NCBI RefSeq assembly: GCF_039710355.1
Contig: NZ_JBDKWZ010000023.1
Location: forward strand, 53,148 to 117,147
Source: Rapidithrix thailandica
GTDB lineage: Bacteria > Bacteroidota > Bacteroidia > Cytophagales > Flammeovirgaceae
DNA length: 64,000 nt
Direction of reading: 5' to 3'
Below, one piece after another: positions 28,441-37,223 of the stretch (the first letter of the stretch is position 1; every line of letters starts with the position of its first letter). Below the pieces are notes generated by a model. The model did not search any database and was not told the origin of the DNA. It was given only the letters and a program-made list of their open reading frames with translations. The translations under genes and the position numbers were made by a program.

Positions 28441-28459
28441 TTCATAAAAAAGAGAAAAC

Positions 28460-29059
28460 ATGAGTTTTATAGAATCCATGCAAAAACGTTATACGACAAA
28501 AAAATATAATGCCTCTAAAAAAATTGAGCCCCACAAAATACAGGAGTTAAAAGAGGTTTTACAATTAAGTCCTTCATCCATAAACAGCCAACCTTGGAAA
28601 TTCACATTTGTGACAAATAAAGATACGAAACGCAAACTTTCAGAAGTCTCCTGGCTCAATACGGACAAAGTTCTTGAAAGTGATACTGTAGTGGTATTTA
28701 GCCGTATAAATAATATAGCCTTATTTGAGGAACAAATTGAAAAAGAGCTCCCGGAAGGAGCCGTTAATTACTATAAAGAATTTATCAAACCTCAACGTGA
28801 AGAACAGATTAAAGCGTGGTTTGACCGTCAAGTATATTTGGCTTTAGGTGTTTTATTGAGTGCTTGTGCAGAAATGAGAATTGATGCAACACCAATGGAA
28901 GGAATTGAACCGGAAAACTACGATAGAATATTAAAACAAACAGATTATGCAACTACCGTGGCCGTAGCTATTGGATACAGGAACCATGATGACTTTAACC
29001 AGCCGGACAAAAACCCAAAATCCAGAAGGAATATTCATCAAGTAATAGAAACTATTTGA
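28460..29059 (+). CDS. Nitroreductase-family protein (NfsB-like)
   Basis: A 199-residue FMN-dependent oxidoreductase. FMN-binding residues lie in KRYTTKKYN near the start, SPSSINSQPWKF at about 37-48, and the closing R of KSRRNIHQVI. The length is slightly short but complete for the NfsB/FRase-I type. Family members reduce nitro compounds or quinones with NAD(P)H. Likely controlled by the neighbouring HxlR protein. Confidence 0.9.
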   Translation: MSFIESMQKRYTTKKYNASKKIEPHKIQELKEVLQLSPSSINSQPWKFTFVTNKDTKRKLSEVSWLNTDKVLESDTVVVFSRINNIALFEEQIEKELPEGAVNYYKEFIKPQREEQIKAWFDRQVYLALGVLLSACAEMRIDATPMEGIEPENYDRILKQTDYATTVAVAIGYRNHDDFNQPDKNPKSRRNIHQVIETI

Positions 29060-29545
29060 AATAGAACATGTCTAAATTTTTTCCTTTGGGCTGATTATTC
29101 CCGTTTCAGAAGCCTCAAGGTAATATTTTAAAAATTGCTAAACAGAAGTTTTCACCTGCAAAGGAGGCTGTCTCTCAAAGAAATATTTCTTGTGAGGCGC
29201 CCCCCTCTTGCCAATTTGAGACCTGTATTAAAAACCAAGGTAGTAGAACCTGGGTTTTCCTTAGGCCACTAGAGTACTCAAAAGCCCATCAAATATCCTT
29301 TTTTCAGGATGGAACTTCCTCTTTACTTTCCTTCTTTCCAACCATTCTAGAAAATTATGGCTCCCATAAACTTGACATACCATTACCGGATTGCTCTGGC
29401 TTTTTTGCTCGATAAGAGAAAAGTATATGTAACACTCCGGTAATCGCACATGACGAGATGTTAGAGGTAACTTAAAGAAACCTACACAGGTTTACTTTCC
29501 TCGAATAGAATTATAGTAAAAATTCAATAGAATTAAGGTAAAAGA
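29060..29545. other. Intergenic region with a decayed MITE
   Basis: No reliable gene. The left part is a degenerate copy of the MITE family (29063 to about 29200). A 62-codon minus-strand ORF at 29261-29449 has no recognised relative. Confidence 0.5.
29063..29200. mobile_element. Degenerate MITE copy
   Basis: It begins AGAACATGTCTAAATTTTTTC, then CCTTTGGG, CCCGTTTCAG and later CTGTCTCTCAAAG, all matching in order the copies at 40397 and 51076. The right terminal repeat cannot be found, so the end position is approximate. Confidence 0.45.
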
Positions 29546-30391
29546 ATGAAACCAATACTACATTTTTGTTTGCTACTGCTTCTTTTGGGCTGCGAACCTG
29601 TTGAAATTTCCGATTATAACGGAGAGTCGGATATAAGTATCATGTCATTCAATCTGCGTTATGATGAGCCTGCCGATGGCGACAACCAATGGGGCAACAG
29701 AAAGCAGGCCTGTATTTCCATGTTATCCGAGATGAAGCCCTCAGTATTTGGCATACAGGAAGGATTGCATCATCAAGTGAGCTTTATAGATGAACATTTG
29801 CCCGATTATAATTATGTGGGGGTAGGGCGTGACGATGGGCATTCATCAGGTGAGTACAGCGCTATTTTTTATTCAACAGAGCATTTTGAATTGTTAAAAA
29901 GCGGTAATTTTTGGTTGAGTGAAACCCCCGAGACCCCTTCGCTGGGTTGGGATGCAAACAATATAAGAATCGTAACGTGGATACAACTGAAAGACATTGA
30001 AAAGCATCAAACCGTTTATGTTTTTAATACACATTTTGACCATAAAGGAAAAACCGCCCGACTAAAATCAAGCCAACTCTTAGTTCAAAAAATACAAGAA
30101 ATAGCAGAAGAAAATGCCCCTGTTTTTATTACGGGTGACTTTAATATGCTTATTGGTAATGCAAAATTAGCGCCTATCACAAGCAATTACTTTAGTGCTC
30201 AGCGATTTGCAGAAAAAAGCGATGACAACCAATCCTTTAATGCTTTCGGAACCTGGATATTGAGTAGAAATATCGACTTTATATTTTACCAAAATGCAAG
30301 AGCCTTGTCGTATAAAACGATTGTGAAAAATTATGGAGTGCCATATATCTCTGATCATTATCCTATTATCTCACACTTTGATTATCAATAA
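29546..30391 (+). CDS. Endonuclease/exonuclease/phosphatase-family lipoprotein
   Basis: A 281-residue lipoprotein (MKPILHFCLLLLLLGC, lipobox at Cys16). The DNase I-like fold is complete: SFNLRYD, FGIQEG with the metal Glu, NTHFDHKG with the catalytic His, ITGDFNM, IDFIF and SDHYPI at the C-terminus. Such secreted enzymes act on sugar phosphates, phospholipids or nucleic acids; this one cannot be placed further. The next gene starts 3 bp after the stop, so they form an operon. Confidence 0.88.
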   Translation: MKPILHFCLLLLLLGCEPVEISDYNGESDISIMSFNLRYDEPADGDNQWGNRKQACISMLSEMKPSVFGIQEGLHHQVSFIDEHLPDYNYVGVGRDDGHSSGEYSAIFYSTEHFELLKSGNFWLSETPETPSLGWDANNIRIVTWIQLKDIEKHQTVYVFNTHFDHKGKTARLKSSQLLVQKIQEIAEENAPVFITGDFNMLIGNAKLAPITSNYFSAQRFAEKSDDNQSFNAFGTWILSRNIDFIFYQNARALSYKTIVKNYGVPYISDHYPIISHFDYQ

Positions 30392-30394
30392 ATT

Positions 30395-31078
30395 ATGAAA
30401 AAAACAATACTTGTTTTCTTTATAACAATCACGATAAATAATGCCCTTGCACAAAGTAAGGGCGACTGGTTTCATATTCCGGGCTTTGACCCTGCATTAC
30501 CCACTACACTAAACAATCGAAATACATTTATAGGTGTCATTGGCTTGGCGGCTTTGTCGTACGGTTTGGAGGAATTTATTTTTAAAAACCACGAAAATAC
30601 AAACTATTACATCATACGGACAGGAATGAACAATGAATATGCTTGGGGATTAAAAAATGTTTGGCATCAAAACATTGGCATTGAGCACCGTGTGGCAAGT
30701 TGGTTTTCACTAACTGCTGAGTTTAATTTACAAGAATGGCATGAACAAACTCCACCACTCGACAACAAACAAAAAGTTGGGCTAGGTACAGGCTTGATGA
30801 CCTATTACCGTTGGTACTTGTTTGGTAAAAAATGCATTAGCCCTTATATTGAATACGGAACAGGGGTGTTTTATGGCTTTCGAAAATTCCCTTACAATGG
30901 AACCAATTTCACCTTTAATAATTCCACACAACTTGGAGTAGAATACACATTCAAAAATTGTAGTAAAGCCCGTTTAAGTTATGGAAACTTTAACCAAACC
31001 AATTATAATTGGTTAAACTCTAACCCAGGTTATCACGGAAACGGATTGAGTGTAAGTTACTCGTGGCAGATAAACTAA
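30395..31078 (+). CDS. Outer-membrane beta-barrel protein, PagL-like
   Basis: A 227-residue exported protein (signal MKKTILVFFITITINNALAQ) with amphipathic strands and a terminal aromatic-basic-aromatic pattern SYSWQIN. The C-terminal segment RLSYGNFNQTNYNWLNSNPG resembles the active region of lipid A deacylases (acyloxyacyl hydrolase/PagL). However, the expected H-x-S pair appears as N-x-Q. It may be a non-catalytic relative. Operon with the upstream phosphatase-like lipoprotein. The PagL link is tentative. Confidence 0.6.
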   Translation: MKKTILVFFITITINNALAQSKGDWFHIPGFDPALPTTLNNRNTFIGVIGLAALSYGLEEFIFKNHENTNYYIIRTGMNNEYAWGLKNVWHQNIGIEHRVASWFSLTAEFNLQEWHEQTPPLDNKQKVGLGTGLMTYYRWYLFGKKCISPYIEYGTGVFYGFRKFPYNGTNFTFNNSTQLGVEYTFKNCSKARLSYGNFNQTNYNWLNSNPGYHGNGLSVSYSWQIN

Positions 31079-31109
31079 TAAAGAAAGTGATTAACCGAAA
31101 ATATCAGGA

Positions 31110-31140
31110 TTTTATTTCTACAAGCCGGTTTGAAATAAAA
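31110..31140 (+). terminator. AT-rich hairpin after the beta-barrel gene
   Basis: TTTTATTTC (31110-31118) and GAAATAAAA (31132-31140) are exact complements with a 13-nt loop, 32 bp past the stop. The stem is weak; possible terminator. Confidence 0.35.
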
Positions 31141-31348
31141 AGGCCTGTAATACTCCCTTCGCAATAAAGCCTATAGAACGATAGAACGGGTTGAAAACTC
31201 CCATTTCAGTAGCTTCTATGCAATGTTTTGTGATTGACCCAAAGCCATAAAAACAGCGCTTGATTATGTGAACAACTTGAACTGAGAACCTTTGAGAGCA
31301 GTGTTAGCAAAGTAAAAGGTTTGGGTTACTGAACCCCTACTCGTTACA

Positions 31349-31381
31349 TTTGTCCGTTTGAATTAAACTTTATTACCTTTC
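31349..31381 (+). promoter_or_regulatory. Candidate Bacteroidota promoter of the RNA ligase gene
   Basis: TTTG (31349-31352) is followed after 21 nt by TACCTTTC (31374-31381), one base off the -7 consensus TAnnTTTG. The start codon is 31 bp further on. Confidence 0.4.
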
Positions 31382-31412
31382 GCCTCTTTCGGAACTGTTT
31401 AGAACAAAACAA

Positions 31413-32456
31413 ATGAGTGATTTTTCAGCATATGAAAAAATGCCCAATAGTCTCAAAAAACTTGGGTTGAAAGAAAGCGATTTTGCTACGCTAGAAAAAG
31501 TCAAATGGGTGGTGACTGAAAAAGTTCATGGCGCAAACTTCAGCTTCATTTATGAAAACGGGAAGTTAAAATATGCCAAAAGAAAAGCGTATTTATCCTG
31601 GCAAAATGATTTTTTTGGTTTTCAACTTGTCGTAAACCGGATAGAAGACAACATCATACGCTTGTTTGAAGCATTAAGTCTTCAGATAAAAGGCTCGAAA
31701 TACATTGTTTACGGAGAGTTATTCGGAGGTAAATACCCTCATCCTGAAGTGAAGGAAAATGAAAATATCCAGGCGATTCAAACAGGTGTATACTATTCCC
31801 CCAGCATTCACTTTTACGCCTTTGACATTGCTATTGAAACCGAGGGCGTTGCGTCAAAGTATTATCTCGATTATGAAACCGCCCTGTCCTATTTCAGGAA
31901 TCATGGCATTTTGCATGCGAAACCGTTATGGATAGGAAAATTTCATCAAGCCTTAGAATTTAATACACGGATTAATTCCACCCTCCCGGTCCAATTCAAC
32001 CTGCCTGAATTAGCAAATAATTTAATGGAAGGAGTCGTCATCAAACCATACAATCTAGTAAAAGAGGATACGCTATCTTCAAGGCCTATCTTTAAACTCA
32101 AAAACGCCGAATTTGATGAAGAAGAGAAATTTCATCAAGCCGAAAAATGGACCTACAGACCAACGGTTTCTTCCAAAACGGAAGACCTGTCCTTTCTAAT
32201 TGAAGAATTAAGAAATTATATCACTTACAATAGATTGGAAAGCGCTATTTCTAAAATTGGGGCTTTAGAGGTCAATAATACACAACGTATTTCTGAAATT
32301 CAAGTCGAGTTTCTCAATGATGTATTCACCGATTTCAATGAAAATAACAACAATCTATTGATGGAATTATCTCCTGCTCAGAAGCAGTGGATTGATGAAA
32401 GAATCAAATCCGAATTCAGTAAATTGATAAAGGGCAAAATTTCTTTCTTAAACTAG
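31413..32456 (+). CDS. RNA ligase, T4 Rnl2-like family
   Basis: A 347-residue nucleotidyltransferase with all ligase motifs: motif I TEKVHGAN with nucleophilic Lys37, motif III YGELFGG (100-106), IIIa HFYAFDIA, motif IV LMEGVVIKP (about 204-212) and motif V FKLKN (227-231). The C-terminal 110 residues are helical, as in Rnl2 proteins. It should seal nicked RNA or DNA-templated RNA with ATP. No end-healing partner (Pnkp, RtcA or Hen1) is adjacent. It stands as a single gene. Confidence 0.92.
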   Translation: MSDFSAYEKMPNSLKKLGLKESDFATLEKVKWVVTEKVHGANFSFIYENGKLKYAKRKAYLSWQNDFFGFQLVVNRIEDNIIRLFEALSLQIKGSKYIVYGELFGGKYPHPEVKENENIQAIQTGVYYSPSIHFYAFDIAIETEGVASKYYLDYETALSYFRNHGILHAKPLWIGKFHQALEFNTRINSTLPVQFNLPELANNLMEGVVIKPYNLVKEDTLSSRPIFKLKNAEFDEEEKFHQAEKWTYRPTVSSKTEDLSFLIEELRNYITYNRLESAISKIGALEVNNTQRISEIQVEFLNDVFTDFNENNNNLLMELSPAQKQWIDERIKSEFSKLIKGKISFLN

Positions 32457-32667
32457 ATTAAGAACTTTCAGTCTGCCCCAGCCCTACCTTTGTAAAAGAA
32501 AAAAAGAAGAGTGTGCATAAAGGCCGAACCAAAAAACCATCACAGGCCGGTCTTATTCTCCACACTTCTTTCACAGCAATTCAAATTGCTCTATAGCAAC
32601 ATTTTACAATAAAAATTCTCAAAACTATTTCTGTTTTTTAGTCATCATCATACATTTTATAATAGTT

Positions 32668-33108
32668 ATGGAAAAAAGAATTGATATTCAAAAGTTGGAG
32701 CCGAATGCATACGAAGCGATGTTTGGGTTAGAAAAATATTTAAGCTCTACGGGATTAGACAAAACCTTGGCACTCCTCATAGAAATCAGGGCTTCACAAG
32801 TGAATGGTTGTGCTTATTGCCTGGATATTCATACAAAAAATGCCTTGAAAAACGGTGAAAGCCAAAGAAGGATTTTTGCATTAAGTGCTTGGTGGGAGTC
32901 CCCCTTGTTCAATGATAAAGAAAAAGCCTTGTTACAAATGGTGGATGAAATTAGTTTGATTTCCGAAAAAGGACTATCCTCTCCAACCTATCAAAAAGCA
33001 AAGGAGCAGTTTACCGACAAAGAAATTGCCCAAATCATAATGCAGATCAGCACCATCAATGTATGGAATAGAATTGCGATTTCAACGCATATGGTTCACG
33101 AAGAATAA
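32668..33108 (+). CDS. Carboxymuconolactone decarboxylase/AhpD-like protein
   Basis: A 146-residue helical protein with the redox motif CAYCLDIH (Cys48 and Cys51, His nearby), as in AhpD-type peroxidase reductases. ERNVWNRI-like terminal segment NVWNRIAIS is also typical. It probably acts in thiol-dependent peroxide detoxification in the cytoplasm. Single gene. Confidence 0.9.
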   Translation: MEKRIDIQKLEPNAYEAMFGLEKYLSSTGLDKTLALLIEIRASQVNGCAYCLDIHTKNALKNGESQRRIFALSAWWESPLFNDKEKALLQMVDEISLISEKGLSSPTYQKAKEQFTDKEIAQIIMQISTINVWNRIAISTHMVHEE

Positions 33109-33302
33109 ACTCGCCATAGTTCTTTGCCTGGTAAAGGCATCACCACCAGGCAAAGGATTTTTGATATCACAAGGAATATTGTTGCTCGAATAAAGTATAT
33201 TCACTCACACTGCCCGTTAGCAAATACACAATCGAGGTGCATCCAAACGTTAGACAGGAGAATTATGTCTTTTCTTATTAATACTTGTAAAGTCTTCATG
33301 GC

Positions 33303-33884
33303 TTAGAGAGCTCTAATCACTTTACAGGGATTGCCAAAAGCCAATACATCATCGGGAATATCTTTGGTCACCACAGAGCCTGCTCCGATGGTTACATTTT
33401 GCCCGATTCGCACCCCTGGCATAATTACCGTATTTCCTCCGACCCAGGAGTTATTCCCAATACTGACCGGTTTGGTAAAGGTTAAGTAACTTGCATTTTC
33501 CTCTCCGGCTTCTTCATGCCGGATGCGTTTTTCGGCTTTTAAAGGATGGCCTGCCGTATAGATTTGTACATAGGGGCCTATCAACACATTGTCACCAATC
33601 GTGATTTTGTTATTGTCCAAAAACATACAATTGGTATTGACAAAGGTATTTTTACCTATTGAGATATGCTCTCCGTAATCACAATAAAAAGGCGCTTCGA
33701 TCCAAACCCCCTGCTCTACCTTCTCCAATAGTTCCTTTAAAAGAGCTTCCCGCTTTTCCATGTTTCTTGAGTCCAATTGGTTGTAGGCTTGCATCAATTG
33801 CCTGGCCTTATGATACACTTCAATCAGTTCGGGATCCCGGGAGTTATATACCTCCCCCTTAAGCATTTTCTGTTTTTCTGTCAT
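33303..33884 (-). CDS. Sugar O-acetyltransferase (maltose/galactoside type)
   Basis: A 193-residue left-handed beta-helix acetyltransferase. The N-terminal Mac domain (KMLKGEVYNSRDPELIEVY) precedes hexapeptide repeats, with the catalytic His in YTAGHPL and the closing PAKVIR-type motif as NPCKVIRAL. It transfers acetyl from acetyl-CoA to sugars in the cytoplasm. It is divergent from the beta-helix gene, with a 16-bp palindrome between them. Confidence 0.92.
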   Translation of the reverse strand: MTEKQKMLKGEVYNSRDPELIEVYHKARQLMQAYNQLDSRNMEKREALLKELLEKVEQGVWIEAPFYCDYGEHISIGKNTFVNTNCMFLDNNKITIGDNVLIGPYVQIYTAGHPLKAEKRIRHEEAGEENASYLTFTKPVSIGNNSWVGGNTVIMPGVRIGQNVTIGAGSVVTKDIPDDVLAFGNPCKVIRAL

Positions 33885-33967
33885 TGTATTGTTGGCTAAA
33901 AATCAATCCTACTCTACAGGACTGAGGTATTTCGAAAATTACGCTTTTGAATAAGAAGTTTTTTCAT

Positions 33968-33983
33968 TACCTTAAATAAGGTA
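33968..33983. promoter_or_regulatory. Palindrome between divergent genes
   Basis: TACCTTA-AA-TAAGGTA is a perfect dyad 84 bp before the acetyltransferase start and 152 bp before the beta-helix gene. It has the look of an operator. A second weaker dyad (ATGTCT/AGACAT, 34001-34019) follows. Confidence 0.35.
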
Positions 33984-34134
33984 TGATCATTTATAAAAAA
34001 ATGTCTGCCTGATAGACATAAAGATAAGCAGTTTCATGTTTATATAAACAATTTATACAAACAACTTCCACCCAACAACATAAAACGGGACCTAATCCAA
34101 CTCATTGAATTCTTAACCAAGCCCTTTTTATTGT

Positions 34135-35889
34135 ATGAAAGCACAAGTCAGCATTTATTTGTTACTCAGCCTGTTACTTATTTCCACAACTATTTTTGCT
34201 CAATGTTTGGACGCCACTCAAATGGGTGTCAGTGCCGATAGTGAAGAAGACCAAAGCAATGCGCTACAAGCCGTCATTGATAGTGCGGAAGTTTCAGGTG
34301 CTTGTATTTCCCTGCCTGCGGGTATTTATTACACCAATCAACCTTTAGTGTTTCCTGCCGGAGTAAATTTAATGGGAGGCGGCATGGGTACCAATGCCAC
34401 ACAAACTCCTTATAACGGTACGCTTATCTGGTATACGGGAGACAGCAGCGCCATTGAAATTCGCGGAAGCAATGCCGGACTAAGCAATTTGTGTGTATAC
34501 AATCCCAATGACAGTGCTCAAGTCGGGGTCCGGATCATTGCCGATAATCAATTGGTGGAAAGTGTCCATTTGTCCCGGGTGCTTATCTATGGTTTTACCG
34601 ATGGAAGCGGATTGGTGTTGGAAGGGCAAAATCAAGGGGGAATTGCCTACGCAAGTTTCTACGATTTACGCATTCGTCATGCCAAGGTAGGGATCAAAAT
34701 CGAAGAAGACGAAAACTCATTTGTCAATTCCAACAACTTCTTTCATGGAGTAATTTCCGGAGGTGGATTTGACTATGGCCTGTATGTCAATGGGGGAAAC
34801 AACAATATATTTTATGGTACGGTGATCGAACCTCCCTCATCACAAGAAGCGCATATTTATGTACACACCGGACAAATCATTGGCAATCAAATCCGGGTGG
34901 AAGGCACTCAACAAGCCACCGGAGTACCAGTGATTGAATTCGACAGTCTAAGTAGTCAATCGCTTCTCACGGGCTTTTACGCAGGAGGGCCTGTGATCAA
35001 CAAAGGAGATAACCGAATAGAACTCTTTGCCTCCAACTATGCAGGGGAAGGCTCTTTAAGTTCCAACCTTTTAGTGAATGCGGCCTTTACCCTGGCAGAT
35101 ACCAACGCTCTTCCCGAATATTGGAGTGTTTCCAACTCCCAGGCTTTATTAGTTCTTTCCGAAAGTGAATACCTTACGGGTATGAAAGCGTTAACCGTTC
35201 AAGTCCCCCCTTACCAAACCTGTGAACTTTACCCTCAATCGGGCTTTGCACCTAGTATGGGAGAACACCCGATGTACGAATATGCGAATTTCAATGCCTT
35301 GGTAAAAACCAGTACCGGAGGAAGAGCAAAGTTGATATATAATTCGGCCTATGGAATTGTGTCTTCTACAGCTCATACCGGTTGTGGTGATTGGGAAACA
35401 CTGGGTTTACAAGCCATCACCAGTACCTCCTCCCCCAATCCTAAAATCTACCTTGACAACAGCAGCCGTTCCGATACCTTAACCGTAGAACTGACGGCCC
35501 CTTCTCTCACTTTCGGGCAAAATTATCCTCCGGCACAAGCCTCTGTATTGTTTACCAATGGGGGCATTATGACCGGTACATTGAGTACCAGCATAGCCGA
35601 TCAATACCAGTTTATCGCCGGTACAAATTATTTGGTATTACCTCGAAATGGGAATGTGTTTGAGATCAACGGCAGTAGCATTAGTATTTCACGGATCAAC
35701 CACTCTCTTGGCGACCGCTTTCCCAAGGGGACGGTGATTACTCTATTGTTTGACACATCGGGCAATTCCGTATCCAATGGAGCTTATATTAATTTGAAAT
35801 CTTCTTTCACCACTTCCGGGGCCAATACTTCCCTTACCTTGGTGTCCAAAGGAGATGGCACCTGGCGGGAAATAGACAGGAACAATTAA
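34135..35889 (+). CDS. Secreted right-handed beta-helix protein (pectate lyase superfamily-like)
   Basis: A 584-residue exported protein (MKAQVSIYLLLSLLLISTTI signal). Residues 25-310 match the pectate_lyase_3 / tailspike start: MGVSADSEEDQSNALQAVID, LPAGIYYTNQPLVFPAGVNL and GGGMGT, then beta-helix coils. The rest includes a carbohydrate-binding-like beta domain and a C-terminal strand-rich stretch similar to tail-fibre ends. It may bind or cleave polysaccharide at the surface. A strong terminator follows. Confidence 0.8.
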   Translation: MKAQVSIYLLLSLLLISTTIFAQCLDATQMGVSADSEEDQSNALQAVIDSAEVSGACISLPAGIYYTNQPLVFPAGVNLMGGGMGTNATQTPYNGTLIWYTGDSSAIEIRGSNAGLSNLCVYNPNDSAQVGVRIIADNQLVESVHLSRVLIYGFTDGSGLVLEGQNQGGIAYASFYDLRIRHAKVGIKIEEDENSFVNSNNFFHGVISGGGFDYGLYVNGGNNNIFYGTVIEPPSSQEAHIYVHTGQIIGNQIRVEGTQQATGVPVIEFDSLSSQSLLTGFYAGGPVINKGDNRIELFASNYAGEGSLSSNLLVNAAFTLADTNALPEYWSVSNSQALLVLSESEYLTGMKALTVQVPPYQTCELYPQSGFAPSMGEHPMYEYANFNALVKTSTGGRAKLIYNSAYGIVSSTAHTGCGDWETLGLQAITSTSSPNPKIYLDNSSRSDTLTVELTAPSLTFGQNYPPAQASVLFTNGGIMTGTLSTSIADQYQFIAGTNYLVLPRNGNVFEINGSSISISRINHSLGDRFPKGTVITLLFDTSGNSVSNGAYINLKSSFTTSGANTSLTLVSKGDGTWREIDRNN

Positions 35890-35967
35890 ATTAAGCCTTG
35901 TCACAAGTGTATTTGCAGCCTTACTATTAACCATAAGAAAAATAAGGCTAAGGGATTCGATCATTTA

Positions 35968-36003
35968 AAAGACTTCCCAAGACTTTGGTTTTGGGAAGTC
36001 TTT
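35968..36003 (+). terminator. Intrinsic terminator
   Basis: AAAGACTTCCCAA (35968-35980) pairs perfectly with TTGGGAAGTCTTT (35991-36003) around a 10-nt loop and runs into TTTT. It ends the beta-helix gene and, being symmetrical with A-rich sequence on the other side, could also serve the convergent LRR gene. Confidence 0.85.
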
Positions 36004-36042
36004 TTATCTAAAAATCATTTTAGATTGGACTAAGAAAAGAGC

Positions 36043-37218
36043 TTACCTGTACACACTTTTGATCGCCAGCACATCTTCATGTATCTCCACCTGTAGGTCT
36101 TTACCCGTTTGTGCATTTTGTTCGGTAAGTTGTCTAATCTGTTCTTTTACTTCTTTGTGGTAGCCTTTGCCCAGAATCAATTTTTGTAATACGGTATTTT
36201 TTGACAAACCCTCCAACAATCCATCCAGCTCTTTTCTTTCTAGCTGGTTTTTACTGAGGTTGAGCTTCAGTAGTTTTTTATTTTGTACTAAAAACCCGTA
36301 CAAGGCCTTGGCTCCTTCTTCACCGATTTGGTTGGGAAGGGCATTGAGCACTTTCGTAGATTTCGCATACCCCAAATCCAACTGTTGCAATTGAGGATGA
36401 TGGCTAAGCGCCTTGAAAATAGCCGCTCCTCCCCTCGCCTGAATGCCATTACTGGCTAGTCCTAAATTCAATAAGTGTTGATTTTGAGAAAGTCCTTTGG
36501 CCAGTTGTACAGCCCCGTTATCCCCCAAATTGTTCACACTTAACAACAATTCCTTCAAAGAAGTCGAATTTGCCACCAATTCAGCCAACAACACCGCTGC
36601 CCGGCTGTCTAGTGTATTCCCACTTAAATACAATATTTCCAGCGGATAATTATTTTCCAAAAGCACCTCTACCAAATACTTTACCCCTTGATAGCCAATG
36701 CGGGTATTCACAAGGTCCAGTGTGCGAATATTGGAGTTTTGTTTCAACAAACCGGCAATTTTCCGGGCTCCTTCCACGCCAACCGGATTGCGTTTCAGCC
36801 ATAAAGCCCGGACCGAAGTATTGTCTGTCAAAGCTTGGGAGAGGTATTCTACTCCCTGAGATTCTATCAGGTTACAACCTAAATATACCGTACGGATATA
36901 TTGGTTTTGCGCAATCAAACCGGCTACGGATTTTGCCCCTTCATTACCAATGCCCCCGGTACCGAACAGAATACTTTGAATAGTGGTATTTTTCTGCAAT
37001 GCTTTGGAAAGCATATGTGCCCCTGCCGGACCAAGGTTTTGCTTGCAACAATCCAGTTTACCCCCGGCTATGACCGTACCCCGTTGAAACTCCCTGACTC
37101 CTTCTACCTCCCGGTCTTCTTCCAAAAAATGCAACAAAGGCTCAAGCTCCGAATAGTCAAAAGTCAATTCCGGATGGCTCGTTTTCACCGGACAAATCAA
37201 TGGGGTTTCTTCTTTCAT
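36043..37218 (-). CDS. Leucine-rich-repeat protein, ribonuclease-inhibitor type
   Basis: About 391 residues from ATG 37218, 5 bp after the SDR stop. About ten repeats of 28 residues follow the RI-like pattern, for example IRTVYLGCNLIESQGVEYLS and LRALWLKRNPVGVEGARKIA-type units. There is no signal peptide, so it should be a cytoplasmic protein-binding scaffold. RI-type LRRs are known in eukaryotic NLR and RNase-inhibitor proteins. It is the last gene of the tRNA-like/SDR unit. Confidence 0.85.
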   Translation of the reverse strand: MKEETPLICPVKTSHPELTFDYSELEPLLHFLEEDREVEGVREFQRGTVIAGGKLDCCKQNLGPAGAHMLSKALQKNTTIQSILFGTGGIGNEGAKSVAGLIAQNQYIRTVYLGCNLIESQGVEYLSQALTDNTSVRALWLKRNPVGVEGARKIAGLLKQNSNIRTLDLVNTRIGYQGVKYLVEVLLENNYPLEILYLSGNTLDSRAAVLLAELVANSTSLKELLLSVNNLGDNGAVQLAKGLSQNQHLLNLGLASNGIQARGGAAIFKALSHHPQLQQLDLGYAKSTKVLNALPNQIGEEGAKALYGFLVQNKKLLKLNLSKNQLERKELDGLLEGLSKNTVLQKLILGKGYHKEVKEQIRQLTEQNAQTGKDLQVEIHEDVLAIKSVYR

Positions 37219-37223
37219 CTTTG

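Larger units (their letters stand above)
31079..31412. other. Intergenic region
   Basis: No gene seen. It holds an AT-rich hairpin (31110-31140) after the beta-barrel gene and a candidate promoter (31349-31381) before the RNA ligase gene, both listed separately. Confidence 0.5.

Noticed and set aside
29261..29449. 62-codon minus-strand ORF
   Set aside because: Short, no family and next to decayed MITE sequence; not supported.
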